64,000 nt of DNA from Selaginella moellendorffii (lineage: Eukaryota > Streptophyta > Lycopodiopsida > Selaginellales > Selaginellaceae): positions 33,882 to 97,881 of the forward strand of contig NW_003314286.1 in assembly GCF_000143415.4 (NCBI RefSeq), written 5' to 3'. Positions 44,253-56,466 of the stretch are shown here, piece by piece; within the stretch, counting starts at the first letter, position 1, and each line of letters begins with the position of its first letter. Both the position numbers and the translations under genes were made by a program. The notes under the pieces are model-generated. The model had not been told where the DNA came from. It saw only the letters and a program-made list of their open reading frames with translations, and ran no database searches.

Positions 44253-47151
44253 TCAAACTATTGTCCAGTCGCCACTCTCGGTGGAGCACAGCTTCTTCTC
44301 TTCGCCTTCAATTGGACTTGGAGCCTGTTTGTTCTTTCTATCAAACTTGGACTCGAAGAACTTGACGACGCTGCTCACTGCATTGTGGTGATTGCTGCTG
44401 GGAGGATGCTGCTGGTGCTGGTCCTCGTACGAGATCTGCTTCTTTTGCAGTAACTTCCGGATATCGGCCAAGATGGTCTTGGACTCGGCCTTTCCAGCGA
44501 GCTCCTCTGATGGTGCTCGGATCGCCCTCTCCATAAGTTCATACACCTTCGCAAAGAATAAGAGTACTGCGGCTTGTGAAATGAAGGAAATACATCTACC
44601 TCGCACAGATCTTCTAGAGTTCCGGAATCCATATGCTTGTGACATGTGGAGAGTATATAGTCCCGGCATTCCTTAAGACATCGTTGCAGAGGATCCTTCG
44701 CAGCTGATGGGTTTGCTTCAGCTATGGCGAATCCAGCGCTTACCTGTTAAGAGTTTCTACTGCTTACAACAAGGAAAAAAGAAATAGCAGACTCACAGCT
44801 GTTGTAAATAATTGCTCGAAAAAATCACCAGGACTAATCTTTTCTAGCGCCTCCAGGGTGCTCTCACTGGAAGAAAACAGTTAAGCTAACCACAACAACG
44901 ATGGCAACAGTAATACCCTGCTAGTTCTTCGTCGAACAGAGGCGCTTGCATCACGGCTGGAACTGGACGCGCTGACAACCAAAGCTCTTGCCACAAGTTA
45001 CCTGTTGTTAGAGATGTATGTTAAGAATTTGCAAATTTGGAGAGCCTCTCGTGATTGAATACCTTCACTTCTCATCCTTGTGCTGAGGGAGCCCCGAAGC
45101 GATGGCTCATCGCCCTTTCCTACCGGATTTCCTTCTGTCCAGTCGAGCGGCGAATACCATCGGACAAAGTCTTCCAGGATACATCCGGGATTAGCAGCCT
45201 GCAACAACATCCAATGCTATTTAAAACGTCCTTCGAATTTATCAAAGAAGCTCACCTTGAACGCTTGCATGTCGGAAAACAGCTGCGAGCACCCAGCGCC
45301 AAAACTGCAGTAATTCCATTTACCACGCAGAGAAATAGAAACAAGGAAACAAAAGTGTTATACGTTACCTTCCAGTCCGCAGCACCAGCTCCTCGGTTTC
45401 TTTGATCAATTCTTCAGTCAGAACAGGCCCTTCCTAAAGATCACAACAATGAGAAATTCGCAAGGACAGAAAGAACGCATATAATACCTGTGTAACGGGA
45501 GAGAATATTGGCTCGCCAGTTTCCAACATTATCAGATTTTCCGCTCGTCGATCCACACAATACCTCGGAACCACCTGGCCATCTTTGAGTCTGGCGAAGT
45601 GCATATCCGGGTTATCACTTCCAGAGTCTGTAGGAAAGCGCTCCTGTGGAGCGTTCAAAGAATCCAAGGCAGCACATCGCCGATGCCTCCTTGCAATGCA
45701 GCAATTCAATACTTGTAACTGTTGAAAGAGAAGGCAGTAATTTAGATCGGGGCTAGAATCCTTTGGCATGCGAGGAATTGGTTGTCCCTCCTCCCAGCGT
45801 CGCCTGCACTGTTCCAAAAATTTCAAGGATCCTCGAGATAAAAAGTTAGTACCTCTTTTATGACCTCTAGCCAAAACTCTGCCATCTTGTGCTCGACTTT
45901 CAGACCAGCAATAACTTCTGCTAGCTGTGAAACAAAGCTTTCAGGAGGAGCACCGTGTAGCTCCTCGGGAAGCTTGTGCTGGCTAAAGAACTTCTTGAAA
46001 CTGCCTTGATGTTGAGTTTCTGCAATGTCTCAAAGAATTATATCGAGCAAAAGTTTAAACAACGGCACTACCTGCGTCAAAAAGCGACCACAATAAAGAA
46101 TGGTACCTTCCAGAACTCCGAATTTGCGTTTTGGTCCTTTTATCCTTTTCCCGTAAAGAGATCTTCTTTAGTCCCGAGACAAGAGATGACCAGTCACTAG
46201 TGTCTTTATCCGTTATCTCGGACAAAGCCAAGTCCTTGCAAGTTTCGAAACACCTTCCAACTCTAAAATTCGGACAGAGATCAAATTCCTTCGGGAAAGA
46301 AAAAGAAAAAGCACGTACTCGGTTGCAGAAGCGAGACGTCTCACAAGAATAGATGGAGGTATAGCAGCCACCGTGACGGCCTTCTTATATGCCTCCTCCT
46401 CAGCCGGATCCTTTGTGGGACTCTGCGGAAAAGCAAACATCTCATGTAAGCCCTCGTAAGCAGCATCTTCCATGTCGAGAACCTCTCTGGCAATGCTAGC
46501 AACGGGATGTACGGTCTCGTTCGAATATAAACCCCGTTTAACTCGCCTGACAGCTGCAAAGTACCGCCTCCAAAATTCCTTCTCCTTCATCGCTTTGGGA
46601 ACAAAGTGAAAACGCAGAGCCTGAAGGTCTTTGTCTAGCTGACAGTTAAAAAGATTTTAATTCCTCGGTAAGATGAAAAGAAAAGCTCCAGTACCTCCAA
46701 GATACGCATCGCAGATTCCATGTCAACTTGCATTCCCCCATCCGGTTCGCAGTAAAGAAACTCCGAGCTCTGCTAGAACAACTAAGATACCTTCACCGGA
46801 GATGAAAGAACATCCACGTACCTTGGAAACTTCCAGGATTCTTCTGCGGCATTCCTCTTCGAGACCCTTTTCCAGCTCCGTTTTCCCGACCCAAGGAAGC
46901 TCTCCCGGCTCATCTAAAACATAAAAAAAAAAACTCTCTCCAAACCTTCGAATGAAAAACAAACAAAGTCACACAACCTTGTGCGTGAGAGGAAAACTCC
47001 GATACAAAATCCGCCTTGATTTCAGTCAGCATGCGCTCCGCCTTGGCCGCAGCATTCTGGAAAACTGAGCAAACGACCGATCGATCCAAAGAAAAGCAAA
47101 GAAAATGGAATGATCACCTGTTTTGGCCTTGGACACGAATTTGGACTCCAT
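44253..47151 (-). CDS. Rab3 GTPase-activating protein catalytic-subunit-like protein
   Basis: Probably acts with a non-catalytic partner as a regulator of Rab GTPases in membrane traffic or autophagy; this is known for the family and not shown here. About 15 exons: 47151-47118, 47064-46978, 46913-46822, 46772-46695, 46638-46319, 46262-46107, 46019-45853, 45808-45488, 45433-45369, 45304-45256, 45198-45063, 45001-44917, 44866-44797, 44743-44600, 44546-44253; about 699 residues. The key match is SDMQAFKAANPGCILEDFV then RWYSPLDW and LSTRMRSEGNLWQELW, the best-conserved block of RAB3GAP1. Residues near 100-130 (FVPKAMKEKEFWRRYFAAV) resemble a BSD-like motif. The junction between 46107 and 46019 does not keep phase in this model, so an exon boundary there is wrong or the gene is damaged. 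Confidence 0.8.
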
Positions 47152-47953
47152 CCAAGCGATCGCCCGCCTACATTGCAGCTGAGGCGATCGATCCAATCCC
47201 CCTCCGGCGCGCCGATCCACCCCCGAGAGAGAGAAACCACAAAACACCAAACCCTAGCCTCTATTTCTCCGTTTTACGAAGTCAATAGAAAAAACGGAAT
47301 ATGCTATGGAGCATAAGTTTTAGCATATTCTCGCAATAACCCAAATAGTGTCACGCGTTCTTCTCAATGTTTCCTTGACGGCTCAATCATATGAATGGCG
47401 TGTCAAGTAAATCAACATTATATCTTATTTATCAATGCGATTCTCCCTCGATTATATCTTCCTCGATCCTTTCACTTTCAATCACCTGGATCAGGGCGGT
47501 GCTACATGTCAAAAAATCCGAGGAGCGATCCAAGAGTGCGTGTTCTTTTTCCTAATCTTCAATTCTCTGGTGATAAATCTCCCACCACCCTTTCAAGCAT
47601 CATAGCACTCCATGCGCGTTATGTGGTTTACGTGGCATTTGATCCAGTCAAGAAAATCGATCCGGGCAAAGTCCGTCCCAAATGTTTTTTGATCCTTTGG
47701 AAATGGAATATCAGTGAAAAAACTTTATGTGTTTACAGGTGTTAAAAAACTGGCGAGTTGTTTGCGTGTATAAATGTGGCACCGTGGCTTGATCCCGGAC
47801 CTATCGCAGCGCTTTCCTCGATCTAGCAATCTCCCCCTTCCTCCTCTTCGTCTTTATCGTAGAATTCTTCCCCACTCTATCCTTTTGATCGTCATCATCA
47901 TCGTCAATCACCTGAAAGCAACGAAAAAATCTCGCAAAAAGGATTAGCTAGAA
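47152..47953. promoter_or_regulatory. Divergent intergenic region with a TATA box for the aquaporin gene
   Basis: About 800 bp between the Rab3GAP-like start (minus) and the aquaporin start (plus). TATAAAT at 47769-47775 lies about 180 bp before the aquaporin ATG and is a good candidate core promoter. CT-rich sequence follows it, as is usual in plant 5' UTRs. Confidence 0.5.
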
Positions 47954-48987
47954 ATGCCTCTCCAGGACACTTTCCCAAATTCTCTAGACCTGGAGCAAGG
48001 TGACAACGCCATCATTGCGGTCGGAGGCGACAAAATCCAAAGCCGCCCAAGAAGCTTGGAACTCTTGAAAAAGGTTTGGTGATGATCATCATCGCAAAAA
48101 CTTTATAAACTTGGGCAATTAACGATGTGTTCCTTGGATTCGTTCGTGAAGGTCTTGGCGGAGTTCTTGGGCTCTCTCGTGCTCCTCCTCGGCTGCGCGG
48201 GCACCGCGATCCTGGCGAGCAAGCCATCCAACGGCTTTGGGATACATGGAATCTCGGCCGGGGCCGCATTGACGGTCATGATCGTCATCTTCTCCACTGG
48301 ACACATCTCCGGTGCCCATGTCAATCCAGCCGTCTCTCTCGCCTTTGCCTCGCTCGGCCGATTCCCATGGATACAGGTTCGAAGCTCCTGTCCCGTTTCT
48401 ATCTAATCGCTAAACTCTGTTTCTTCTCTTGTTCTATTTGAAAGGTTCCACTCTACTCTGGAGCGCAGTTCCTGGGATCTGTGTGTGCCTCTTTCATGCT
48501 CAACGCGTTCTTCCAGGGAGATCCAAACATCCATGCCGGGGTGACCGTCCCCTCCAACACCGAGTGGCAATCCTTCGCGGTGGAGCTCGTCATATCTGCC
48601 ATCTTGATGTTTGTTGTTACAGCAGTGGCGACGGATCCACATGCAATTGGAGACTCGGCAGCGGTGGCAGTGGCCGCGACAGTCTATCTCAACAATCTCC
48701 TTGCCAGGTTTCTAGTTCTCTTCGATCTTCCTCTTCTTGCTTGATTAGCAAAGTTGGTAGTTCTTTTATCCAGCATTCTAGGAAGAGAGATTCACCCTTT
48801 TCTTTGCTAGTTGACAAGTTTGGTGGTATTGTTTAGTGCAATCTCTGGAGCTTCCATGAATCCCATTCGGACGTTTGGTCCGGCTCTAGCTGCTGGAGAA
48901 TACAGAGGATTGTGGGTGTACTTCTTTGGGCCGATTTTGGGAACTCAATTGGGAGCTGGATTCTACACTTTGATCCGCTCCAGCTGA
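47954..48987 (+). CDS. NIP: NIP-type aquaporin (NIP5/6-like, metalloid or solute channel)
   Basis: A membrane channel of the nodulin-26-like intrinsic protein subfamily, probably moving boric acid, other metalloids or small neutral solutes across the plasma membrane. Four exons (47954-48073, 48152-48376, 48445-48707, 48837-48987) give 252 residues. The first constriction loop is [13 protein letters not shown] (NPA at about 98-100). The second reads [12 protein letters not shown] (NPI at 211-213, followed by the selectivity-filter Arg 214). NIP5/6-like features are GGVTVP-type [18 protein letters not shown] and an alanine at the helix-2 filter position (about 78). Six hydrophobic segments are present. 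The N-terminal cytosolic tail is only about 40 residues. The last residues, LIRSS, lack the extended C-terminal tail with phosphorylation sites of many NIPs. Confidence 0.9.
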
Positions 48988-49620
48988 TTGTCAGCCAAGA
49001 AAGTTCTACCAATCCGCCATTCAAAAATCTACACCATGTAAATCGTTATACAAATTTGAAAAATTCCAGTTTTGTGACCTCGAAAGAGCACAAGTAGAAT
49101 AGAAAGACATTGACACGAGATTTGGTGATTATTCCCGTGGCTCTGGCTCGGTTGAAATCACAGAAATCTTTGGTGTGGAACCCGCGATCCAGCAACTGGC
49201 TGGAAAATGGTCGGTCCAATATGATTCGCAAATTATAATGAACTTTTCCCTTTGGAAAGACTTTTTTTTCTCGTGGCCGAAACGAATTTTCCTATACAAG
49301 ACAATGGCTACGAATCGAGCTTGCTCTGTACAATTCACGAATCAATTCGTGCAGTGCTGAGAAAGCTTGCGTATGAAAACATGTTTCAGGAGAGATTGAC
49401 ATTGATCGAAACGCATCTTGGCTATTGAAAAGTTGCTAGGGTGTGAACGTTCGTCGGCCAGATTGATCCATGGATGGATGGAGGCTGGAATCTAAACTTT
49501 CTCTCATTGTGGGGTACGAAACTTTACCCCTTCTTTCGGTCCACTTGCAAGGACATTGCTTGATTCATGGAGACATAGCCTAGCTAGTGCTTTAAGCGCT
49601 TGCAGATTGAATTTTTGCAT
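48988..49620. other. Intergenic interval after the aquaporin gene
   Basis: No coding signal on either strand; it probably contains the aquaporin 3' UTR. Confidence 0.4.
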
Positions 49621-49628
49621 CAAACCCA

Positions 49629-50980
49629 TTGGTTGTAATTAGAGGAATATTTATTATCTCCACCGCCCAACGCTTAGCAATGGCAGATGCTGTTCAAGAG
49701 AGTGTGGCACCACTGGTGGGTATGGGAGATCATAGCAAGGTCGACCTCCCTGGTGGAGCTACTTTGCAAGCAATGCACGAACTATCTTGTGGAGGTAACG
49801 CAAGACATCATGAGGACGACATCGAGACATGGATGAAAGCTTGAGGGCGGCCCTCCCCAGCAACCAGGCAGATGAGGCTCTGCTCAATCTCAAACATTGT
49901 ATCCAGGGCTTCAATCGCAGCATTGACCAGAGCGGCTAAGCATGCGGTAATCCAGATGCTTGTTCGCGAGAAAGTGCCCTGGGGTCTGTCGTCAGTGATC
50001 AGTGTTCGCAAGTGATGGCTGAGGCATGAGGCATCGCAACACCAGGCCATACTTGTGGGACAGAAGAAGTGGATCGATTGGAACCGCAGATTTACGTTGT
50101 GATGCGGTGGATGATTCTACTGCTCACACAATTCAAAGTTACAGGGAGAGTACTCGAGTTTCTACGAGGAGAAGAGAGGTTCTTAAGCTTCCAACATCCT
50201 CGGCATTACCTCGAATGAGCCAGGTCAGTAAACTCTTATGCCAACCGGTTCTCATGTTTTCATGGAAGCCTAATTTTATCCTATGCTGATTTCTGCCTAG
50301 ACAATGACAGTATCAAGGTCAGCATCAGTACTTTTTGCTGGCAGATACCACGCTATGTGAAGCCATTGCGGGAATTCGACACCTGTTGCTGCATACATCA
50401 CGATCAAATGGACCTCATGCACAGTGGTTTGATGAGACTAAGAAGTTCTTGCAAGGAGGCCCATAGAACACCTTGTTTATGCCCGTGTGGCCAGTGGACA
50501 GGGAATGGCTGCTCTGCTAATGTACAACATTGGGGAGAGCGTCTTTTGTCCGAAGCTAGCCGGAGTCCTCGTGGTACTACCACAGGTGTTACATCCTGGT
50601 AGTGTGGGCGGGCACGAGTACACATCCATGCAGCATGTTTGAGTGCAATGATAGGAATATTCTGTCCAAACATCCAACTTTAACATGGTCTTGGAGGCTA
50701 CAGGGAATGAATTTCTGCTTGCGTTCAAGTCTGGGCTTGCATGTTACATTCCANNNNNNNNNNNNNNNNNNNNNNNNNNNNNNNNNNNNNNNNNNNNNNN
50801 NNNNNNNNNNNNNNNNNNNNNNNNNNNNNNNNNNNNNNNNNNNNNNNNNNNNNTTCATGTATTGGAGGCAGCATACAGCCACTGCTTACTCGACCATCTG
50901 CAGCAAAAAGAATTGAAAGCATTCCAAATACCTGGCCACGGGAGCACTTGCCAAATAGACTTAATGAAGTGAGCCAGACC
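49629..50980 (+). pseudogene. Decayed, unrecognised coding relic interrupted by an assembly gap
   Basis: Several plus-strand stretches look protein-like but are broken by stops and frame changes, e.g. MADAVQESVAPLVGMGDHSK (49680), LNLKHCIQGFNRSIDQ (about 49890), RVLEFLRGEERFLSFQHPRH (about 50150) and GMAALLMYNIGESVL (about 50510). The composition is less AT-rich than the following DNA. No family was recognised. It may be a dead host gene or a captured gene fragment. Confidence 0.35.
50754..50853. other. Assembly gap (100 N)
   Basis: Exactly 100 N, the usual placeholder for a gap of unknown size. Distances across it are unreliable. Confidence 0.99.
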
Positions 50981-51450
50981 AGTTAGTTTTCTTGCCCCGT
51001 GAAAAGATCTGTAAGTACTATATATATAGTCATATGAGTAAAATATATTTTGTAACAGGATATACATCATTCGATACAATATATTTTATTTTTTCAAAAA
51101 TTTGTGGTGAATACTCTTAGTAGAAAGTTTTTAGGAGTGGAATATTTTGCTGTGCTCCAAGCTATTTTTATAAGATACTTGGAAAATAATCTAGTCACAC
51201 TCATGTTTTATACATATGAATATATAAAAGGTGTTTAAATCCTGTAAATAAATGTTTAAGGTTCAAGTCTAGTTGGATTGCAAATATTGAGCAGATTCTA
51301 GTAACTAGAGAGATAAAAACATTCATTTGCCCCAAAAATCTTGGTTTTAGGGTGTTTATATTTCTTTAATTCAAGTATTAGTGGATATATTGAAAATATA
51401 CTTGGATATTCTAGGATCTTTTACCATTAGCATTTTGTGTTTATAAATTA

Positions 51451-51550
51451 TAAACATGCTCATAATTATAAATTTTCAATGTAAGAGATGGACCTAATTT
51501 TAAACATCTTCATAATTATAAATTTTCAATGTAAGAGATGGACCTAATTT
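51451..51550 (+). repeat. 50-bp tandem duplication
   Basis: TAAACATGCTCATAATTATA at 51451 and its near-identical repeat at 51501. Both end in GAGATGGACCTAATTT, and only two or three bases differ. Confidence 0.9.
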
Positions 51551-52267
51551 AACCAATTGCATATACATAGTTAGTGGCCTAATAATATATTCTCATGTGG
51601 AGGATGCAATACCTCATTGCATGACCTTTTTTCCCATAACACTGGTTTAAAATCACTAGGTGACAAAGGGTGAAACATTGGTGGCTTCAAGGATCAAGTC
51701 ACAGCAATGGACTTCTTAGAGGTGGCGGACAAATTTTCTAGGGAGACAAGGTGGTGATGGATTTCCAAGGATATGGGTGGGGCATAGGAAAAATGCCAAC
51801 ATTGAGATTCTATATTAGCAATAGAGTGTGTGGTATGTTAAATAAGCTGCTAGAGAGACATATGAGAAAAGTTAGAAGGAAAAGGAAGGAGGCCTCTCTC
51901 TAGTTTGCGGATGTGGAAACGGCTCTTGGTATGGAGTGCTAAGATTCTTGATTCTCAATTTTACTTATCCATTGCTTCTTTTCTTGGCAAATAGAGCTTA
52001 GCCTTAATAGCTCATTCTTTATCAATAAAGTCTTGATGTGCCATTTGACCACCTAAAAGATTTGTTGTGGTTACAGAATATGGGCATATTCATTTATTGA
52101 TTCTTGTTTTTACTATTTATTCATTAAAAATCAGCCATTAACTTATAAATAATATTAATAATAAAATGACAAATCAATATTGTTATTAAGTTGATCCTTA
52201 ATTTATCTAGTGAATTTGATATTATTCTTTATTTATGAATTGTATACTTTCATTCTTTTGAAAATAT

Positions 52268-54140
52268 TAAGTAGTAAGACACTGTCATCTTATATGCATT
52301 CAAACTAATATGCACAACTATTAGAAATATATTTAACAAAACTAACTCTAGTATATATCCAACTTCAAGGAGATTTATTAAATATGCAAGAGGTTTTGTA
52401 TTACTCCTATCTATCATACATGCGAGGATTGGAGAAGCATTAAAGGCTTGATAAACATATGATATAGTTACATCTAAATTTAGAGCTAAACTCCAAATCT
52501 GTTATACTATTAAATGGGGTCCAGTGCATAATTAATATCTCTTATGAGCACTAGTTCCCTGTATCTAACTCTTGCATGTAAAATAGTGTTAAACAATATC
52601 TAGTATAATTTCAGTATACTAATGGCATAATATGAAGAGGAAGGTACCCCAACTAGAGTAGCATAGACTTTAGGCTTAAACCCAAGTTAGATGCAAAACA
52701 AAGATTAATATAACCTTGTAAAGGCAAAATCAATATCTCAAGTGGTCCTATGCAATCCAACTAATCCTACATAGATTGTTTTAAATTTACTAGAAAAGTC
52801 TTTATGTATACAATTAAAATAAAAAACTCCAATAAAAAATGAATAAAAATCACTGAGACAATTCTTTTGATACCAAATGTAACACATCTAAATTTAGAGC
52901 TAAACTCTAAGCCCATTGCACTACGAAACAAGGGTTTGGGTATGCATTTAATATCCCTTATAAACATTAGCTCTTTGTATTTAGCTTTTGCATGCAAAAG
53001 AATGTCAGACGATGTTTGGCACAATTTCACCATACCGGTGGTTTAACACAAAGAGGAAGATACCCATTGAGCGACACAACCTAACAAGAAATTAATGTCT
53101 CAAGTGGTTAGCCATGCAATCCAACCACCATCCCTACTATGCATTTGGAACCCCCAAATGTATTAATTAGTAACACACTTGTGACTAATTATCTTATATG
53201 TTTTCAAACTAATATACATAACTGTTAGAAATATATTTACTAAAATAATGAAAAACTTACTCTAGTATATATCCAACTTCAAGGAGATTTGTTAAATATA
53301 CAAGAGATTGTATATTGCTTATATCTATCACACATCCAAGGATTGGAGAAATATTAAAGGCTTGATTAACATATGATATAGCTATATGAATAACATTGCC
53401 AAATTGTAGTGCACCTAAATTTAGAGTTAAACTCCAAGTTTTTTGCATTATTAAATAAAGGTCTGGTACATATTCAATATCCTTTATAAGCATTAACTCC
53501 TTATATTCAACTCTTATATGCAAAATAATGTCATATAGTGTCTAGTATAATTTCAGCATACTAATGGTATAACCTGAGGACGAAGGTACCCCATTAACTA
53601 GAGTAGCATAAACCTTAGGTTTAGACCCAAGCTGAATGCAAAACAAAAAACAACACAGCCTAATAGAAGCCAAATTAATATCTCAAGTGGTCAGCCATGC
53701 AATCCAACCAATCTTACATGGGTTGCTTTGGATCTATTAGAAAAGTCTCTATGCATGCAACTATAGTTAAAACTTTAACAAAAAATGAATAGGAATCACT
53801 AAGATAATTCCTTTAATACCAAATGTAACACACTTAAAATTAAAGTTGAACTCTAAGCTTATTGCACTACGAAACAAGGATTCGAGTATGCACTAAATAT
53901 CCCTTACAAATACTAGCTCCCCGTATTTAGCTCTTACATACAAAATAATGTCAAACGGTATTTAACACAATTTCGGCATACTAGTGGCTTAAAACAAAAA
54001 TGAAAATACCCCACTGACTAAAATAGCATGGAGCTTGGGCTTAGACCCAAACTAGATGTAGAACAAAAAGTGATATAACCTAGTAGGAAATTAATATCTC
54101 AAGTGGTTGGCTATACAATCTAACTATTATTTCTACTATA
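52268..54140 (+). repeat. Tandem duplication of about 0.94 kb built from two related half-units
   Basis: Copy 1 spans about 52268-53160 and copy 2 about 53163-54140. Matching anchors lie at 52471 and 53412 (CTAAATTTAGAG) and at 52875 and 53821 (AAATGTAACA), an offset of 941-946 bp. Within each copy two half-units of about 410 bp are themselves related: both have the TAAACTC.AA lead-in, an ATATC(C/T)CTTA block and TCTCAAGTGG near the end. The copies are clearly diverged. Confidence 0.8.
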
Positions 54141-55714
54141 CATTAAAACCTCTTGCAATATTGAGGAATTAGTTTTAATATTGAGTGGGTTCTCAACACT
54201 AACAAGTGCAAGTCAACAATATAAAATTCTCATCACTATGCTAAGTATACTTGATTTAATGACAACTTATCATTTTTTAGTGTCCTTTTGGTTTTAGTTT
54301 CTCAATTAGCTTAAGAAGAGATTATAAAGGGAACCAACAATACCAACCTCCTACTATTATAGCAGTAAAGAGAGAGTATCTATAAAGATCGGTTGATAAG
54401 TATCTTTTGATACTCGAAGTTATATTTGCAACATGAATGAAAATAATAAATCTAAATATAGTGATAGATAAATAATATTAAGGCTTGAGTCACTTTTTAC
54501 ATAAGGATTGTGTAAGTTTTTGAATTTAGACTTTTCAGGAAGTCATATAACCTAGTACTACTCAACTTTAAAGATACTTTATTTTATATATCTAATGATC
54601 TTTAACCAATTAAAAAATTTATAGTTTTAATAAAAAACCTCTCTTTAGTTGCTTACAACTTAGATCTTGTAAAATGCAATAAATATTTTCTATTATTTTG
54701 TGTTTCTGCAGTTTCTTATTTCCTCAATATAGTGGTAGTGGTATAGTAATAATCACCACAATAAGAGATAGATTGTTATTTCTAGAATTAAAATTTTATT
54801 TTCTTGATTCTTTAATTTTCACCAAAGGAATATATAGAGAATGTCATAAACTATATAATGGTAAATGTTTTATAGAATTACTAAGAAAAATATTCTTGAT
54901 TATAAACATCACAATCAAAGAGATAAATGACAAGTTTGTAAAAGACCTCATATCTAGATGTTCAGCTTTTATAATCTCCACTTGCAAACACATTGATTGA
55001 TCATTTAGTAAAACTAAACCCCTTTATAATTATGAACTAAAAAGGCAAATTCCTCATTAATAAATGGCAGCCTCTTGGAAAAAAACCCAAAACTCTGAAT
55101 AAGCAATCCAAATTACTAACTTAAACAATCTGTTCCAAAAAAATCCTATACTCATAAATTTACTTGAGAACAAGATAAACACTTTAACTCATAAGTTTGC
55201 CCTAGTCTAACCTCATAAAACCAAATTATATTGAGATGATGAAATTATTAATAAAAAACAAAAAAAATAAAGAAGAAAAAATTTGAACACTCTTAAGTAC
55301 AAAGTCCTCAAACTATTTTAGAGTCTTTATAGGTCTTGAATTTAAATCATATGAGCAAAGATTTACAAGAGATAACAAATACATAACATCATCCTCTTAT
55401 GTGGTGTAGGATTAAACTTAAATGGATATCCTTGATGGAAATTTGCAACCAACTCAAAAGGTGAGAAGCACACTTTCAAATACAATCACTAAGAAAATAC
55501 CTAAGCTAGTCAATTAAACACTAAAGTTTATGATATAAATAAAAGATTGTAAATAAGACTAAAAGGTGTGGTGATTTCCCTCCACAGTATTGATGGGACT
55601 AAAAGGTGGTGATTTCCCCTCCACAAAATTGATTAAAAAAATTATAAAATTGATGTAGTGGCAAGATGTCAACTCTTCTTTTGTCGAAAAAATTCTTGAC
55701 AAATAAGACAAATT

Positions 55715-55945
55715 AATGAATATCACATGCTTGCATGATATATAATAAGATCATTGTTTTGATGCTATTTTCTATGTCTAATAGTTGATCATCATGAAAT
55801 TTTTGCAGGCTGCAATGCACCAGAAACCAACTATAACACTTGTCAATCCCAGAAGATCCACTAGCGTGATATTCAAAACATTCAGCAAAAAGATTTTCAG
55901 TCTCATTTACTTTATTGGAAACTCCTTTCTTGAAAAGCATTCTTT
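55715..55945 (-). pseudogene. Pseudogene fragment of DRP3 exon 2
   Basis: The plus strand from about 55860 to 55930 closely follows 40660-40745 of the intact DRP3 gene; for example GCGTGATATTCAAAACATT and AAAGATTTTCAGTCT are shared. The similarity extends left through ATGCTTG and GATCATTG to the equivalent of 40590. The part coding for the DLPG switch region carries an insertion of about 30 bp and many substitutions. No flanking exon or intron sequence was recognised, so only this exon (or part of it) was copied. Confidence 0.85.
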
Positions 55946-56460
55946 CACGTGCACACCACCTTGTTGCCACAACTTAGAATAGATAACAGTCTTCACAGAG
56001 GGAAAAGAAAAATGGTGTTTTTGTTTAATTTTTAATCATTACTCAAATGGCATCTTTATGAACAAACATCCAACCATGAATCAACAAAGCCATTAAGCAA
56101 GGGTTTTATGCTGGGATCCACTTTCATTTTCTTTTCACCTCTTCTAATAGAAACTTGACTTTCCTCCCTCAAATAGAGGTTACACCAGAATGACAAAGTC
56201 TGTAGAAACCAAGAGTTTAATACACCCATTACAAGATAACTCTCGTTAGCATCAGCTACTTCAATGTACTCTTGTGTTGGGAAAACTTGTTCAGATCCAA
56301 GGTATAAAAAGCACTACCCTACAATAAAAGGAAAACTTCAAATTACATTACCTGGTAAAGTGTCTTACTTGTCTTAACTTGCACAAGAACAGGAATAAGG
56401 GTCATCGGGTGTTGCTGCTGCGAAGCAGTGTCAGTCTCTGAGACTTAGCCACGATCTCCC
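55946..56460. other. Non-coding interval
   Basis: No coding or repeat signal identified on either strand. Confidence 0.35.
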
Positions 56461-56466
56461 TAGGAA

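Larger units (their letters stand above)
50990..55700. repeat. AT-rich repeat interval
   Basis: No gene is seen. It contains a 50-bp tandem duplication (51451-51550) and a larger duplication of about 0.94 kb (52268-54140). Otherwise it is AT-rich with stops in all frames. Confidence 0.6.
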
